Shown: positions 1-6,654 of the stretch, piece by piece
How the letters are laid out: the number at the start of each line of letters is the position of its first letter
How positions within the stretch are numbered: the stretch's first letter is position 1
Source: Corynebacterium sp. HMSC08A12
GTDB taxonomy: Bacteria > Actinomycetota > Actinomycetes > Mycobacteriales > Mycobacteriaceae
Length of the DNA stretch: 64,000 nt
NCBI RefSeq assembly: GCF_001807485.1
Contig: NZ_KV789165.1
Coordinates: forward strand, 45,426-109,425
Reading direction: 5' to 3'
Translations under genes and position numbers: made by a program
Notes under the pieces: generated by a model
Told to the model about the DNA's origin: nothing
The model's input: only the letters and a program-made list of their open reading frames with translations
The model's database searches: none

Positions 1-32
1 GGGGTGCCGGAAAGCAGCGGCGGGGTGCCGGA
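1..32. repeat. 32-bp direct repeat, copy 1 (copy 2 at 383-414)
   Basis: The 32 bases at 1-32 recur without mismatch at 383-414, where the second copy runs into the stop codon of the ElaA-type acetyltransferase gene. Each copy is itself built from a doubled GGGGTGCCGGA word. The two copies bracket the repeat element at 44-326. No coding potential is apparent. Confidence 0.9.
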
Positions 33-43
33 GGGGATGGGGG

Positions 44-165
44 AATGTCGCTAGAACGGGAATACGCGCCGCCCCGTGGGGGTAATTCTCCGTTGGGCGG
101 GGTAAATGTCGCCAGATCGGGAATACGCGCAGCCCCGTGGGGGTAATTCTCCGTTGGGCGGGGTA
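44..165. repeat. Two 61-bp tandem units, each headed by the AATGTCG..GAACGGGAAT box
   Basis: Units 44-104 and 105-165 differ at about three positions. Each begins with the box AATGTCG-YYAGAACGGGAATACG (one base change in unit 2) followed by the same GC-rich spacer. The third box, at 166, opens the 124-bp element described next. A second locus at 12941-13106 has the same box with an unrelated spacer, so the box and not the spacer is the shared part. Confidence 0.9.
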
Positions 166-289
166 AATGTCGCCAGAACGGGAATACGTTAATAGCAATG
201 AGTGTCGAAAATGTAAAACTGCAGGTCAGGGGCTTGTGAAAAATCGAGGAGGCCAGCGCGCGCTGACGTATTCACGTTCTAACGACATT
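166..289. repeat. 124-bp element, copy A, with terminal inverted repeats
   Basis: The left end (166-188) and right end (267-289) are inverted repeats matching at 20 of 23 positions. A conserved core starts at 210 (AATGTAAAAC, then TGCAGGTCAGG). Copy B at 13107-13230 has the same total length, the same core offset of 44 bases and similar ends, while the rest has diverged. No ORF is evident inside. It could be a non-autonomous mobile element, a structured RNA or a protein-binding locus; the sequence does not decide between these. Confidence 0.8.
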
Positions 290-290
290 C

Positions 291-326
291 ACCTCTCCAC
301 GCGCGGTTGAACCGCGGTGGAGAGGT
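291..326. other. Strong hairpin next to repeat element A
   Basis: ACCTCTCCAC (291-300) pairs with GTGGAGAGGT (317-326). Inside, CGCGGTT (302-308) pairs with AACCGCG (310-316). This gives a 17-bp stem with one unpaired G at 301 and a one-base loop. No T-tract follows on either strand, so it is not a canonical intrinsic terminator. It starts right after the right inverted end of the 124-bp element and has no equivalent at copy B. Confidence 0.8.
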
Positions 327-382
327 GACGCGGTAGAAAAAGTGCGCCGAGGTCGCGGCGGAATTGGTGGCGAAGTAGCGGC

Positions 383-414
383 GGGGTGCCGGAAAGCAGC
401 GGCGGGGTGCCGGA
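383..414. repeat. 32-bp direct repeat, copy 2
   Basis: Identical to 1-32. It abuts the stop codon (415-417, minus strand) of the acetyltransferase gene. This is one of several places in the window where short repeats sit directly downstream of a stop codon. Confidence 0.9.
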
Positions 415-987
415 CTAGAGCTCCAGCTCCATGGTGACGTGGGGGATGCCCTCCTCGTCGAAAGGCTCGCCAACCGGCTGGAAGCCGAACTTCGCGTAGA
501 AGTCCTGCGCCTGTGTCTGGGCGTTTAGGGAAACGCGGGCGACCTGGGTGGTCGGGTCTAGCGCGGCGGCGCGCCCCTTGCAGACCTCCAAGGCCTGCTC
601 CATGATCTGGGTGGCGATGCCGCGCCCGCGCACATCCTGGGCTACACACATGCGGCCGATGTGCTGATCCTCCGGCTTGCCGTACACGCGCGCCGTGCCG
701 ACCAGACGCAGGGGAGAGCCCGGATCCGGCTGGCCGAAGGGATACTCCGGGCCACTGCCAGGGTGAATGTAGGCCAGCACGTGGTGGGTGTTCGGATGCG
801 GGTCGATGTCATCGATCTCCGCGAAGGGAGTCTGCTGCTCGTGGACGAACACGTCCACGCGCAGCTTGTACAGCGGGTGCAGCTGCTGGGCGGGCATCGC
901 TAGCAGCGCGCGCCCGGTGAAGTGAACATCCGGGAACTCGGCGGCGCCAGAGGCTGAGCTGGCGGCGGGGGAGGGGGTGTTGGCCAC
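415..987 (-). CDS. ElaA-type GNAT N-acetyltransferase
   Basis: A 190-residue cytoplasmic protein of the GNAT fold, closest in layout to the ElaA family. It has the family's YKLRVDVFVHEQQ segment at residues 40-52 and an acetyl-CoA-binding RGRGIA loop at 120-125. The first 20 residues are Ala/Ser/Pro-rich and probably disordered. The start is GTG (985-987) with an AAGGA about 12 bases upstream. The substrate of ElaA proteins is not established, so only acyl transfer from acetyl-CoA to an amine can be stated. It is transcribed on the same strand as fpr2, which ends 44 bases upstream, so the two may be cotranscribed. Confidence 0.85.
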   Translation of the reverse strand: MANTPSPAASSASGAAEFPDVHFTGRALLAMPAQQLHPLYKLRVDVFVHEQQTPFAEIDDIDPHPNTHHVLAYIHPGSGPEYPFGQPDPGSPLRLVGTARVYGKPEDQHIGRMCVAQDVRGRGIATQIMEQALEVCKGRAAALDPTTQVARVSLNAQTQAQDFYAKFGFQPVGEPFDEEGIPHVTMELEL

Positions 988-1031
988 AGTCTTCGGTGTC
1001 CTTGCCTAGTGTCTTTGCAGAGAGTCCGTAT

Positions 1032-2453
1032 TTAGACGTTCTTGCCCTGGGAGTGGTGCAGCATCTCGTCCCACTCGCGCACCTTCTTGCGCTCGCGGCC
1101 CTCGGCCTCGCCGAGCTCGCGCTCGTGCTTATCCAGGCTGTACCAGCCCTCCCACGTGGTGTGGGCGATGCCCTTCTCCTCGAGGAAAGCCTCGACGGCC
1201 TCCAGCTCCGGCTTCTCCGGGTTAAAGCCGATGCCGTTGGCAGCGTCCTCCAGCAGGTTGGCGACGGTCTCGTTGGCGTCGCCCTTCGTGTTTCCGATCA
1301 GGCCGACCGGGCCACGGCGGACCCAGCCGGTGGTGTACACGCCGGGCAGGCGCTCGCGCTTCTCGGCCTCCGGGTCAGCGGAACCCGGAACGCCCGCGAT
1401 GCCATCGGCGGTCGGACCCTCGGTGAGCACGCGGCCACCGACGTTCGGCAGCACGTTCTGACGCTCATCCCACGGCAGGCCCGGCTGCTCGTCGGACTTG
1501 TAGCCCACGGCGCGGTAGACCGCGCCGACCGGCCACTCGGTGAGCTTGCCGGTGCCAGAGACAGAGCCATCGCCATTGAGCTCGGTTCGTTCGGTGACGA
1601 ATGCAGTGACGCGGCCTTCGGCGTCAGTCTTAACCTCAACCGGGGACTCGAAGAAGTGGATGTACAGCTTGTGAGGAGCGCCCTTCGGGTCGGCGATGGC
1701 GTACTGCTCCAGGCGGGTGCAAACCATGTCCTGAATCTTGGACGCGCGGCGGGCCTCCTCGGAACCCTCGTCGTACTGGATGTCCTCCGGGTCGATAACG
1801 ATCTCGATCGTGTCGGAATCGTTGAGCTCCTTCAGCTCCAGCGGGGTGAACTTAGCCTGCGCCGGGCCACGGCGGCCGAAGACGTGGATCTCCTTGGCCT
1901 GGTTCTCCTTCAGGGAATCATAAACATTGTCCGGGATCTCGGTGACCTTCAGCTCCTCGCCGGTCTTGGCCAGCACGCGGGCGACGTCCAGGCCGACGTT
2001 GCCCACGCCGACGACGGCGACGGAGTCCGCGGACAGATCCCACTTGTCCTCGAAGTACGGGTTGGCATCGTAGAAGCCAACGAACTCGCCGGCGCCGATG
2101 GTGTGCTCGCCGCCGGGGATGTTCAGCGGACGGTCGTCGGTGGCGCCCGTGGCGTAGATAACCGCATCGTAGAACTGCTTGAGCTCGTCAACGGTGACGT
2201 CCTTGCCGACGTTGATGTTGCCGAACAGGCGGATCTCGGGCTTGTCCATCACCTTGTGGAGGGACTTGATGATGCCCTTAATACGCGGGTGGTCGGGGGC
2301 AACGCCGTAGCGGATCAGGCCGAAGGGGGCCGGCATGCGCTCGTAAATGTCGACGCTGACGTCGGCCTCAGACTTCGTCAGCGCGTCGGAGGCGTAGATG
2401 CCTGCCGGACCGGAGCCGATGACTGCAATGCGAAGTGGGCGATTCTCGGGCAT
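1032..2453 (-). CDS. fpr2: FAD-dependent ferredoxin/adrenodoxin-type NADP+ reductase
   Basis: A 473-residue flavoprotein of the FprA/adrenodoxin reductase family. The FAD-binding loop VIGSGPAGIYA is at residues 11-21, followed by ERMPAPFGLIRYGVAPDHP. An NADP-binding GVGNVGLDVARVL segment lies near residue 150. It would pass NADPH electrons to a ferredoxin-like carrier. Corynebacteria carry such a gene beside cysI, where it is thought to feed sulfite reductase; here it is divergent from cysI across a 315-base gap containing McbR-type boxes. The ATG at 2451-2453 follows a GAAGGA about 12 bases upstream. A 40-codon frame (2455-2577) ends one base before this start. Confidence 0.9.
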   Translation of the reverse strand: MPENRPLRIAVIGSGPAGIYASDALTKSEADVSVDIYERMPAPFGLIRYGVAPDHPRIKGIIKSLHKVMDKPEIRLFGNINVGKDVTVDELKQFYDAVIYATGATDDRPLNIPGGEHTIGAGEFVGFYDANPYFEDKWDLSADSVAVVGVGNVGLDVARVLAKTGEELKVTEIPDNVYDSLKENQAKEIHVFGRRGPAQAKFTPLELKELNDSDTIEIVIDPEDIQYDEGSEEARRASKIQDMVCTRLEQYAIADPKGAPHKLYIHFFESPVEVKTDAEGRVTAFVTERTELNGDGSVSGTGKLTEWPVGAVYRAVGYKSDEQPGLPWDERQNVLPNVGGRVLTEGPTADGIAGVPGSADPEAEKRERLPGVYTTGWVRRGPVGLIGNTKGDANETVANLLEDAANGIGFNPEKPELEAVEAFLEEKGIAHTTWEGWYSLDKHERELGEAEGRERKKVREWDEMLHHSQGKNV

Positions 2454-2454
2454 G

Positions 2455-2577
2455 TCAGGTGCAAATCCTTCTTGTTCGGGTTGTACTTCGGTTATTGGGT
2501 AAACCGCGGTGTTGAGCTCGCGCGGTGCGTTTTGTTGCTGCTCCGCGTGAACCGCATGAAGCGTTCGAGCTGCTCAT
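2455..2577 (-). CDS. Possible 40-codon upstream ORF of fpr2
   Basis: An ATG at 2575-2577 opens a 40-codon frame whose TGA (2455-2457) is followed by one base and then the fpr2 ATG, an arrangement that would permit translational coupling. A -10-like TAGAAT (2588-2593, minus strand) lies 10 bases before the ATG, so the mRNA could be nearly leaderless. The peptide is Arg/Ser/Thr-rich with two isolated Cys residues and no known domain. It may be fortuitous; support is positional only. Confidence 0.3.
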   Translation of the reverse strand: MSSSNASCGSRGAATKRTARAQHRGLPNNRSTTRTRRICT

Positions 2578-2654
2578 GAATTTACACATTCTAATGTAGC
2601 GAAAATCCACGCAGGGTCGCTAAATCGGGTCACTGCGGGTAACTCCCCGAACTA

Positions 2655-2670
2655 TAGACAACTCTGTCTA
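2655..2670. promoter_or_regulatory. McbR-type operator 1 of cysI
   Basis: TAGAC-AACTCT-GTCTA matches exactly the TAGAC-N6-GTCTA consensus known for the TetR-type sulfur regulator McbR of C. glutamicum. It lies about 20 bases upstream of the presumed -35 of cysI. The regulator gene itself is not in this window. Confidence 0.8.
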
Positions 2671-2688
2671 GAAAAATCAACATTTCGC

Positions 2689-2717
2689 TTGAATTTGTGT
2701 CGGATCCCATCTAGGCT
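2689..2717 (+). promoter_or_regulatory. Putative cysIX promoter
   Basis: TTGAAT (2689-2694) and TAGGCT (2712-2717) are separated by 17 bases, a good SigA-type pair. The predicted start of transcription is near 2724, giving a leader of about 45 bases that contains operator 2. Confidence 0.6.
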
Positions 2718-2734
2718 GAACCGGACAATGTAGA

Positions 2735-2750
2735 CAGACAGATCAGTCTA
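2735..2750. promoter_or_regulatory. McbR-type operator 2 of cysI
   Basis: CAGAC-AGATCA-GTCTA deviates from the TAGAC-N6-GTCTA consensus at one base. A further TAGAC half-site overlaps at 2731-2735. The box lies just downstream of the predicted transcription start, so bound repressor would block elongation or open-complex formation. Confidence 0.7.
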
Positions 2751-2768
2751 GATGGAATTTGAGGCACC

Positions 2769-4484
2769 ATGACCACCGGAACGACCACCGGCACCACCGG
2801 ACCGACCGCTGAAAATAAGCCAGCGCGCCCGCGTCGCAAGAAGCAGCGCAAGCCCCAGGGGCAGTGGGCTGTGGACGGCCGCGAGCCGCTCAACGACGAC
2901 GAGCGGGTCAAGCAGGAAGACCCCGGAATTAGTGTGATGCAGCGCATCCGCGACATCTACTCTAAGGAGGGCTTCGACTCGATCCCCGCCGAGGACCTCG
3001 CCCCGCGCTTCAAGTGGGTCGGCATGTACACCCAGCGCAAGCAGGGGCTGGACGGAGAGAAGACCTCGACCCTGACCAACGCGGAACTGCAGGACAACTA
3101 CTTCATGATGCGCATCCGCCTGGACGGCGGCGTGGTCAGCTCCGCTGGCCTGCGCACCATCGGCGAGATCTCCGAGAAGTACGCGCGCAACACCGCCGAC
3201 TTCACCGACCGTCAGAACGTGCAGCTGCACTGGATCCGCATCGAGGACGTCCCGACCATCTGGGACGAACTGGCAAAGGTCGGCCTGGATTCCTTCTTCG
3301 GCTGCGGCGACGTACCGCGCGTGATCCTCGGCTCCCCGGTTGCGGGCATCGCCAAGGATGAAATCATCGACGGCCGCCCGGCCATCGAGAAGATCAAGAA
3401 GGAACTGCTGCCGGACCCCGAGTTCGGCAACCTGCCGCGTAAGTTCAAGTCCGCGATCTCCGGCCATGCCCGCCAGGATGTCACCCACGAGATCCAGGAC
3501 CTCGCTTTCATTGGCTCCGAGCACCCGGAGCACGGCCCCGGCTTCGACGTCTGGGTCGGTGGTGGTCTGTCTACCAACCCGATGCTCGCCCAGCGCCTGG
3601 GCGTGTGGGTGCCGATCGACGAGGTGCCGGAGGTCTGGGCCGGCGTGGTCCGCATCTTCCGTGACTATGGCTACCGCCGCATGCGCAACCGCGCCCGCTT
3701 GAAGTTCCTGGTGGCCGACTGGGGTGTGGAGAAGTTCCGCGAGGTTCTGGAAAACGAGTACCTCAAGCGCCCGCTGCTGGACGGTCCGGAGCCGGAGGAG
3801 TACCCGGGCTACCGCGACCACGTCGGCCTGCACGAGCAGAAGGATGGACGCTTCTACCTGGGCGTTAAGCCCACCGTCGGCCACACCGACGGCAAGCAGC
3901 TGCAGCAGCTGGCGGACCTGGCGGAAAAGCACGGCACCACCAATATCCGCACCACCCCGGACAAGGAGCTTTTGTTCCTGGATCTGGAGCGTAAGTCCGC
4001 GGAGGCCCTCGCCGCGGATCTGGAGGAGCTCGGCCTGTCCGCCAAGCCCTCGGCCTTCCGCCGCGACATCATCTCCTGTACTGGCCTGGAGTTCTGCAAG
4101 CTCGCGCACGTCGTCACCAAGCAGCGCGCCATCGCCCTGGTGGACGAGCTGGAGGATCGACTGGGCGACCTCGACGTTCCGCTGAAGATCAGCCTCAATG
4201 GCTGCCCGAACTCCTGTGCGCGCACCCAGGTGGCGGATATTGGCCTGTCCGGCAAGATCCTCACCACCGACGAGGGCGAGCGCGTGGAGGGCTTCCAGGT
4301 GCACCTCGGCGGAACCATCGGTCTGGAGCCGCACTTCGGCAAGAAGGTGCGCGGCAACCAGGTCTTCTCCAAGGATCTGGGCGACTATGTGGTGCGTGTG
4401 GTGGAGAACTTCAAGTCCCACCGCACCGAGGGTGAGGAGTTCCGCGATTGGGTTGTTCGCGCCGACGACGAGCTGCTGGTGTAG
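2769..4484 (+). CDS. cysI: Assimilatory sulfite reductase (ferredoxin-type)
   Basis: A 571-residue siroheme/[4Fe-4S] enzyme that reduces sulfite to sulfide in six electron steps, in the cytoplasm. The cluster-binding cysteines are visible as C437-X5-C443 and C479-X3-C483 (SCTGLEFCK and NGCPNSC), the hallmark spacing of sulfite/nitrite reductases. Two ferredoxin-like half-domain repeats frame them. The N-terminus is Thr/Gly- then Lys/Arg-rich. The ATG at 2769 is preceded by a weak GAGG. cysX begins 3 bases after the stop. Nitrite reductase is the alternative within the family; the flanking cys genes decide for sulfite. Expression is probably repressed by a McbR-like protein through the two boxes upstream. 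Confidence 0.95.
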   Translation: MTTGTTTGTTGPTAENKPARPRRKKQRKPQGQWAVDGREPLNDDERVKQEDPGISVMQRIRDIYSKEGFDSIPAEDLAPRFKWVGMYTQRKQGLDGEKTSTLTNAELQDNYFMMRIRLDGGVVSSAGLRTIGEISEKYARNTADFTDRQNVQLHWIRIEDVPTIWDELAKVGLDSFFGCGDVPRVILGSPVAGIAKDEIIDGRPAIEKIKKELLPDPEFGNLPRKFKSAISGHARQDVTHEIQDLAFIGSEHPEHGPGFDVWVGGGLSTNPMLAQRLGVWVPIDEVPEVWAGVVRIFRDYGYRRMRNRARLKFLVADWGVEKFREVLENEYLKRPLLDGPEPEEYPGYRDHVGLHEQKDGRFYLGVKPTVGHTDGKQLQQLADLAEKHGTTNIRTTPDKELLFLDLERKSAEALAADLEELGLSAKPSAFRRDIISCTGLEFCKLAHVVTKQRAIALVDELEDRLGDLDVPLKISLNGCPNSCARTQVADIGLSGKILTTDEGERVEGFQVHLGGTIGLEPHFGKKVRGNQVFSKDLGDYVVRVVENFKSHRTEGEEFRDWVVRADDELLV

Positions 4485-4487
4485 CCG

Positions 4488-4697
4488 ATGAGTGTTCCGG
4501 ATAAAGACTCTCTGCCCAGTGTGAACGAGCAGGTCGGAGGCCGTGTGGGCCATCCGAATGCCCGTCGCGCGACGGTGAACAACTGCCCCTACTGCATGTC
4601 CCAGAACTTGTTCCCGGACGCGGAGACCGACAACGCCTGGCAGTGCCGCGAGTGTATGCGGGTTTTCTCCGTCAAGTTCCACGGACAGCTGTTGTAG
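4488..4697 (+). CDS. cysX: CysX, small four-cysteine electron-carrier-like protein
   Basis: A 69-residue protein with CPYC at 33-36 and CREC at 53-56, a rubredoxin/zinc-ribbon-like four-cysteine layout. In C. glutamicum the small gene following cysI is named cysX and has been proposed to act as a ferredoxin-like electron carrier between Fpr2 and CysI. The spacing of the cysteines equally suits a zinc ribbon, so electron transfer is inference. It starts 3 bases after cysI and is surely cotranscribed with it. It is the last gene before an inverted repeat (4711-4780) and a new promoter. Confidence 0.85.
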   Translation: MSVPDKDSLPSVNEQVGGRVGHPNARRATVNNCPYCMSQNLFPDAETDNAWQCRECMRVFSVKFHGQLL

Positions 4698-4710
4698 CTG
4701 ACCTTTTATT

Positions 4711-4780
4711 GACGCCCCTTCGCCCCCGCCTCTTGAGGGGCCATTCGTGGCCTTTGTGCAGGTCGCGACGGTGGGGCGTC
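4711..4780. other. Long-range inverted repeat after cysX built from two GGCGTC-type words
   Basis: GACGCCCC (4711-4718) is complementary to GGGGCGTC (4773-4780). Each arm is the core of the scattered motif GGCGTCA-N-AAAGAA: minus-strand copy at 4704-4716 and plus-strand copy at 4775-4788. A loop of 54 bases separates them, so it is not a standard terminator. Inverted pairs of this kind between operons are familiar from uptake sequences in other bacteria; relevance here is unproven. Confidence 0.5.
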
Positions 4781-4800
4781 ACAAAGAATCCCGAACCCGG

Positions 4801-4829
4801 TTGTAGGAATGGACAGATTGGTCTATTGT
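4801..4829 (+). promoter_or_regulatory. Putative cysHDNYZ promoter
   Basis: TTGTAG (4801-4806) and TATTGT (4824-4829) are separated by 17 bases. The spacer and -10 are overlapped by a McbR-type box (4810-4825) and a second box lies just past the expected transcription start. Confidence 0.5.
4810..4825. promoter_or_regulatory. McbR-type operator 1 of cysH
   Basis: TGGAC-AGATTG-GTCTA, one mismatch to TAGAC-N6-GTCTA. It overlaps the presumed -10 region of cysH, a position suited to direct occlusion of RNA polymerase. Confidence 0.65.
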
Positions 4830-4843
4830 GGTGGAAACCAGAG

Positions 4844-4859
4844 CAGACCGATCGGTCTG
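4844..4859. promoter_or_regulatory. McbR-type operator 2 of cysH
   Basis: CAGAC-CGATCG-GTCTG is a perfect 16-base palindrome with the McbR half-site spacing. It differs from the consensus only at the two outermost bases. Confidence 0.7.
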
Positions 4860-4942
4860 TCTAGGGAATAACCAAGAGTTCCCCCGAGTTCTTAAGAAGC
4901 ACACTTCGACAAACCAAACATCAACCCCGAGAAGAGGAGCTC

Positions 4943-5743
4943 ATGAGCCTGGTAGATGCGACCGGCCTGCTCGGCGGGAATTCGGATGACTTCCGAGACC
5001 CAGCCGAGAGTCCGCAGGGCGCGCCAACCAAGACCACGCCGCTGAGTGACGAGGAGCGAGCAGCCAACGAGCAGCTCGTCGCCGAGTGGAACGACAAGCT
5101 AGAGGGCGCCAGCGCCGAAGAGATCATGGAATGGGTAGCCGAGCACGTACCTGGCAAGGTTGCCGTGACCATGTCGATGCAGGACACCGTCCTGGCCGAG
5201 CTGGCGGAAGGCCGCCTGGCGGAAGACCGCGCGGAGCTGGTCTTCCTGGACACCGGCTACCACTTCGCCGAAACGCTGGAGACCCGCGACAAGGTCCAGC
5301 AGCGCTACAACCTGCCGCTGGAGAACATCACCCCGGTCCTCAGCCGCGAGGAGCAGGACAAGGTCTACGGCCCGCGCCTGTATTCCCGTGACAACACCGC
5401 CTGCTGCCGCATGCGCAAGGTCGAGCCGCTGGCGCGGATGCTGAACCCCTTCAACGCCTGGATCACCGGCGTGCGCCGCGTGGATAACGCCCTGCGCGCC
5501 AACACCCCGGTGCTGGACGTGGACCGCACCGGCCGGCTGAAGATCAACCCCATCGTCGCCTGGAGCGACGAGGACGTGGAGACGTATATCAACGACCACG
5601 ACCTGATCATCAATCCCCTGACCAAGCAGGGCTACCCGTCGATTGGCTGCGAAACCTGCACCCTGCCGGTTGCCGAAGGACAGGACCCCCGATCCGGCCG
5701 CTGGGCCGGCTCCAACAAGACAGAATGCGGACTTCACACATGA
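4943..5743 (+). CDS. cysH: APS reductase (adenylyl-sulfate reductase, thioredoxin-dependent type)
   Basis: A 266-residue PAPS/APS reductase-family enzyme that reduces activated sulfate to sulfite. Cys154-Cys155 and Cys236-X2-Cys239 form the CC...CxxC pattern that binds a [4Fe-4S] cluster and marks APS rather than PAPS reductases. The catalytic Cys262 lies in the C-terminal ECGLHT. The absence of an APS-kinase domain on CysN agrees with direct use of APS. A GAGGAG ribosome site precedes the ATG at 4943. Its stop overlaps the cysD start (ATGA). It is the first gene of the cysHDNYZ operon behind two McbR-type boxes. Confidence 0.95.
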   Translation: MSLVDATGLLGGNSDDFRDPAESPQGAPTKTTPLSDEERAANEQLVAEWNDKLEGASAEEIMEWVAEHVPGKVAVTMSMQDTVLAELAEGRLAEDRAELVFLDTGYHFAETLETRDKVQQRYNLPLENITPVLSREEQDKVYGPRLYSRDNTACCRMRKVEPLARMLNPFNAWITGVRRVDNALRANTPVLDVDRTGRLKINPIVAWSDEDVETYINDHDLIINPLTKQGYPSIGCETCTLPVAEGQDPRSGRWAGSNKTECGLHT

Positions 5744-6654
5744 GTAATGAAAACACCCCCGCCCTCTCGCCGCACCTGGCGAGCCTCGAGGCGGAAGCAA
5801 TCGAGATCCTGCGCGAAGTAGCAGGCCAGTTCGACCGCCCCGCGCTGCTGTTTTCCGGCGGCAAGGATTCCGTCGTGGTCCTGGAGCTGGCGAAGCGCGC
5901 CTTCCACCCCGCACCGGTTCCCTTCGAGCTGGTGCACGTGGATACCGGCCACAACTTCCCGGAGGTCATTGAGTTCCGCGACAAGATCGCCGCGGACCCG
6001 AAGGTAACCCTGCACGTCGCTGCCGTCCAGGACTGGATCGACAGCGGTGCCATCCAGGAGCGCCCGGACGGCACCCGCAACCCGCTGCAGACCGTGCCGC
6101 TGGTGGAGACGATCCAGAACCGCGGCTACGACGCGGTGCTGGGCGGCGCCCGCCGCGACGAGGAGAAGGCCCGCGCCAAGGAGCGCGTGTTTTCCGTGCG
6201 CGATAGCTTCGGCGGCTGGAACCCGCGCCGCCAGCGCCCCGAACTGTGGGGCTTGTACAACGGCCGCCACCAGGTGGGCGAGAACATCCGCGTGTTCCCG
6301 ATCTCCAACTGGACCGAGGCCGACGTGTGGGACTACATCCGCGACCGCAACGTCGAGGTCCCGGCGATCTACTACTCCCACCAGCGCGAGGTCTTCAACC
6401 GCAACGGCATGTGGCTAACCCCGGGCGAGTGGGGTGGCCCGAAGGAAGGCGAGGAGCTGGTCGAGAAGACCGTGCGCTACCGCACCGTCGGCGACATGAG
6501 CTGCACCGGCGCCGTCCTTTCCACCGCCACGACCATAGAGGACGTGATCGACGAAATCCGCCAGTCCACCACCACCGAGCGCGGCGCCACCCGTGCCGAC
6601 GACAAGCTCAGTGAGTCCTCCATGGAGGATCGCAAGAAGGAAGGTTACTTCTGA
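5740..6654 (+). CDS. cysD: Sulfate adenylyltransferase subunit 2
   Basis: A 304-residue PP-loop ATPase-family subunit that makes APS from ATP and sulfate in complex with the GTPase CysN. The PP-loop SGGKDS is at residues 39-44. The chosen start is the ATG at 5740, which forms a 4-base ATGA overlap with the cysH stop; an in-frame ATG at 5725 would lie inside cysH and adds five residues not expected in the family. The stop overlaps the cysN ATG by one base (TGATG). Both overlaps indicate tight translational coupling, as expected for subunits of one enzyme. Confidence 0.95.
   Translation: MSNENTPALSPHLASLEAEAIEILREVAGQFDRPALLFSGGKDSVVVLELAKRAFHPAPVPFELVHVDTGHNFPEVIEFRDKIAADPKVTLHVAAVQDWIDSGAIQERPDGTRNPLQTVPLVETIQNRGYDAVLGGARRDEEKARAKERVFSVRDSFGGWNPRRQRPELWGLYNGRHQVGENIRVFPISNWTEADVWDYIRDRNVEVPAIYYSHQREVFNRNGMWLTPGEWGGPKEGEELVEKTVRYRTVGDMSCTGAVLSTATTIEDVIDEIRQSTTTERGATRADDKLSESSMEDRKKEGYF

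Noticed and set aside
44-289. CRISPR array
   Set aside because: Boxes are spaced regularly but the spacers within one locus are identical and there are only three boxes; no cas genes.
996-2579. Long plus-strand ORF (527 codons) opposite fpr2
   Set aside because: Leu/Val/Arg/Gly-rich shadow frame caused by high GC; the minus-strand FAD reductase has clear motifs.
2748-4682. 644-codon minus-strand ORF opposite cysI
   Set aside because: Compositional shadow; cysI has complete cluster cysteines and the operators point to the plus strand.
4711-4780. Intrinsic terminator after cysX
   Set aside because: The complementary arms are only 8 bases with a 54-base loop and no T-tract; kept as an inverted motif pair instead.
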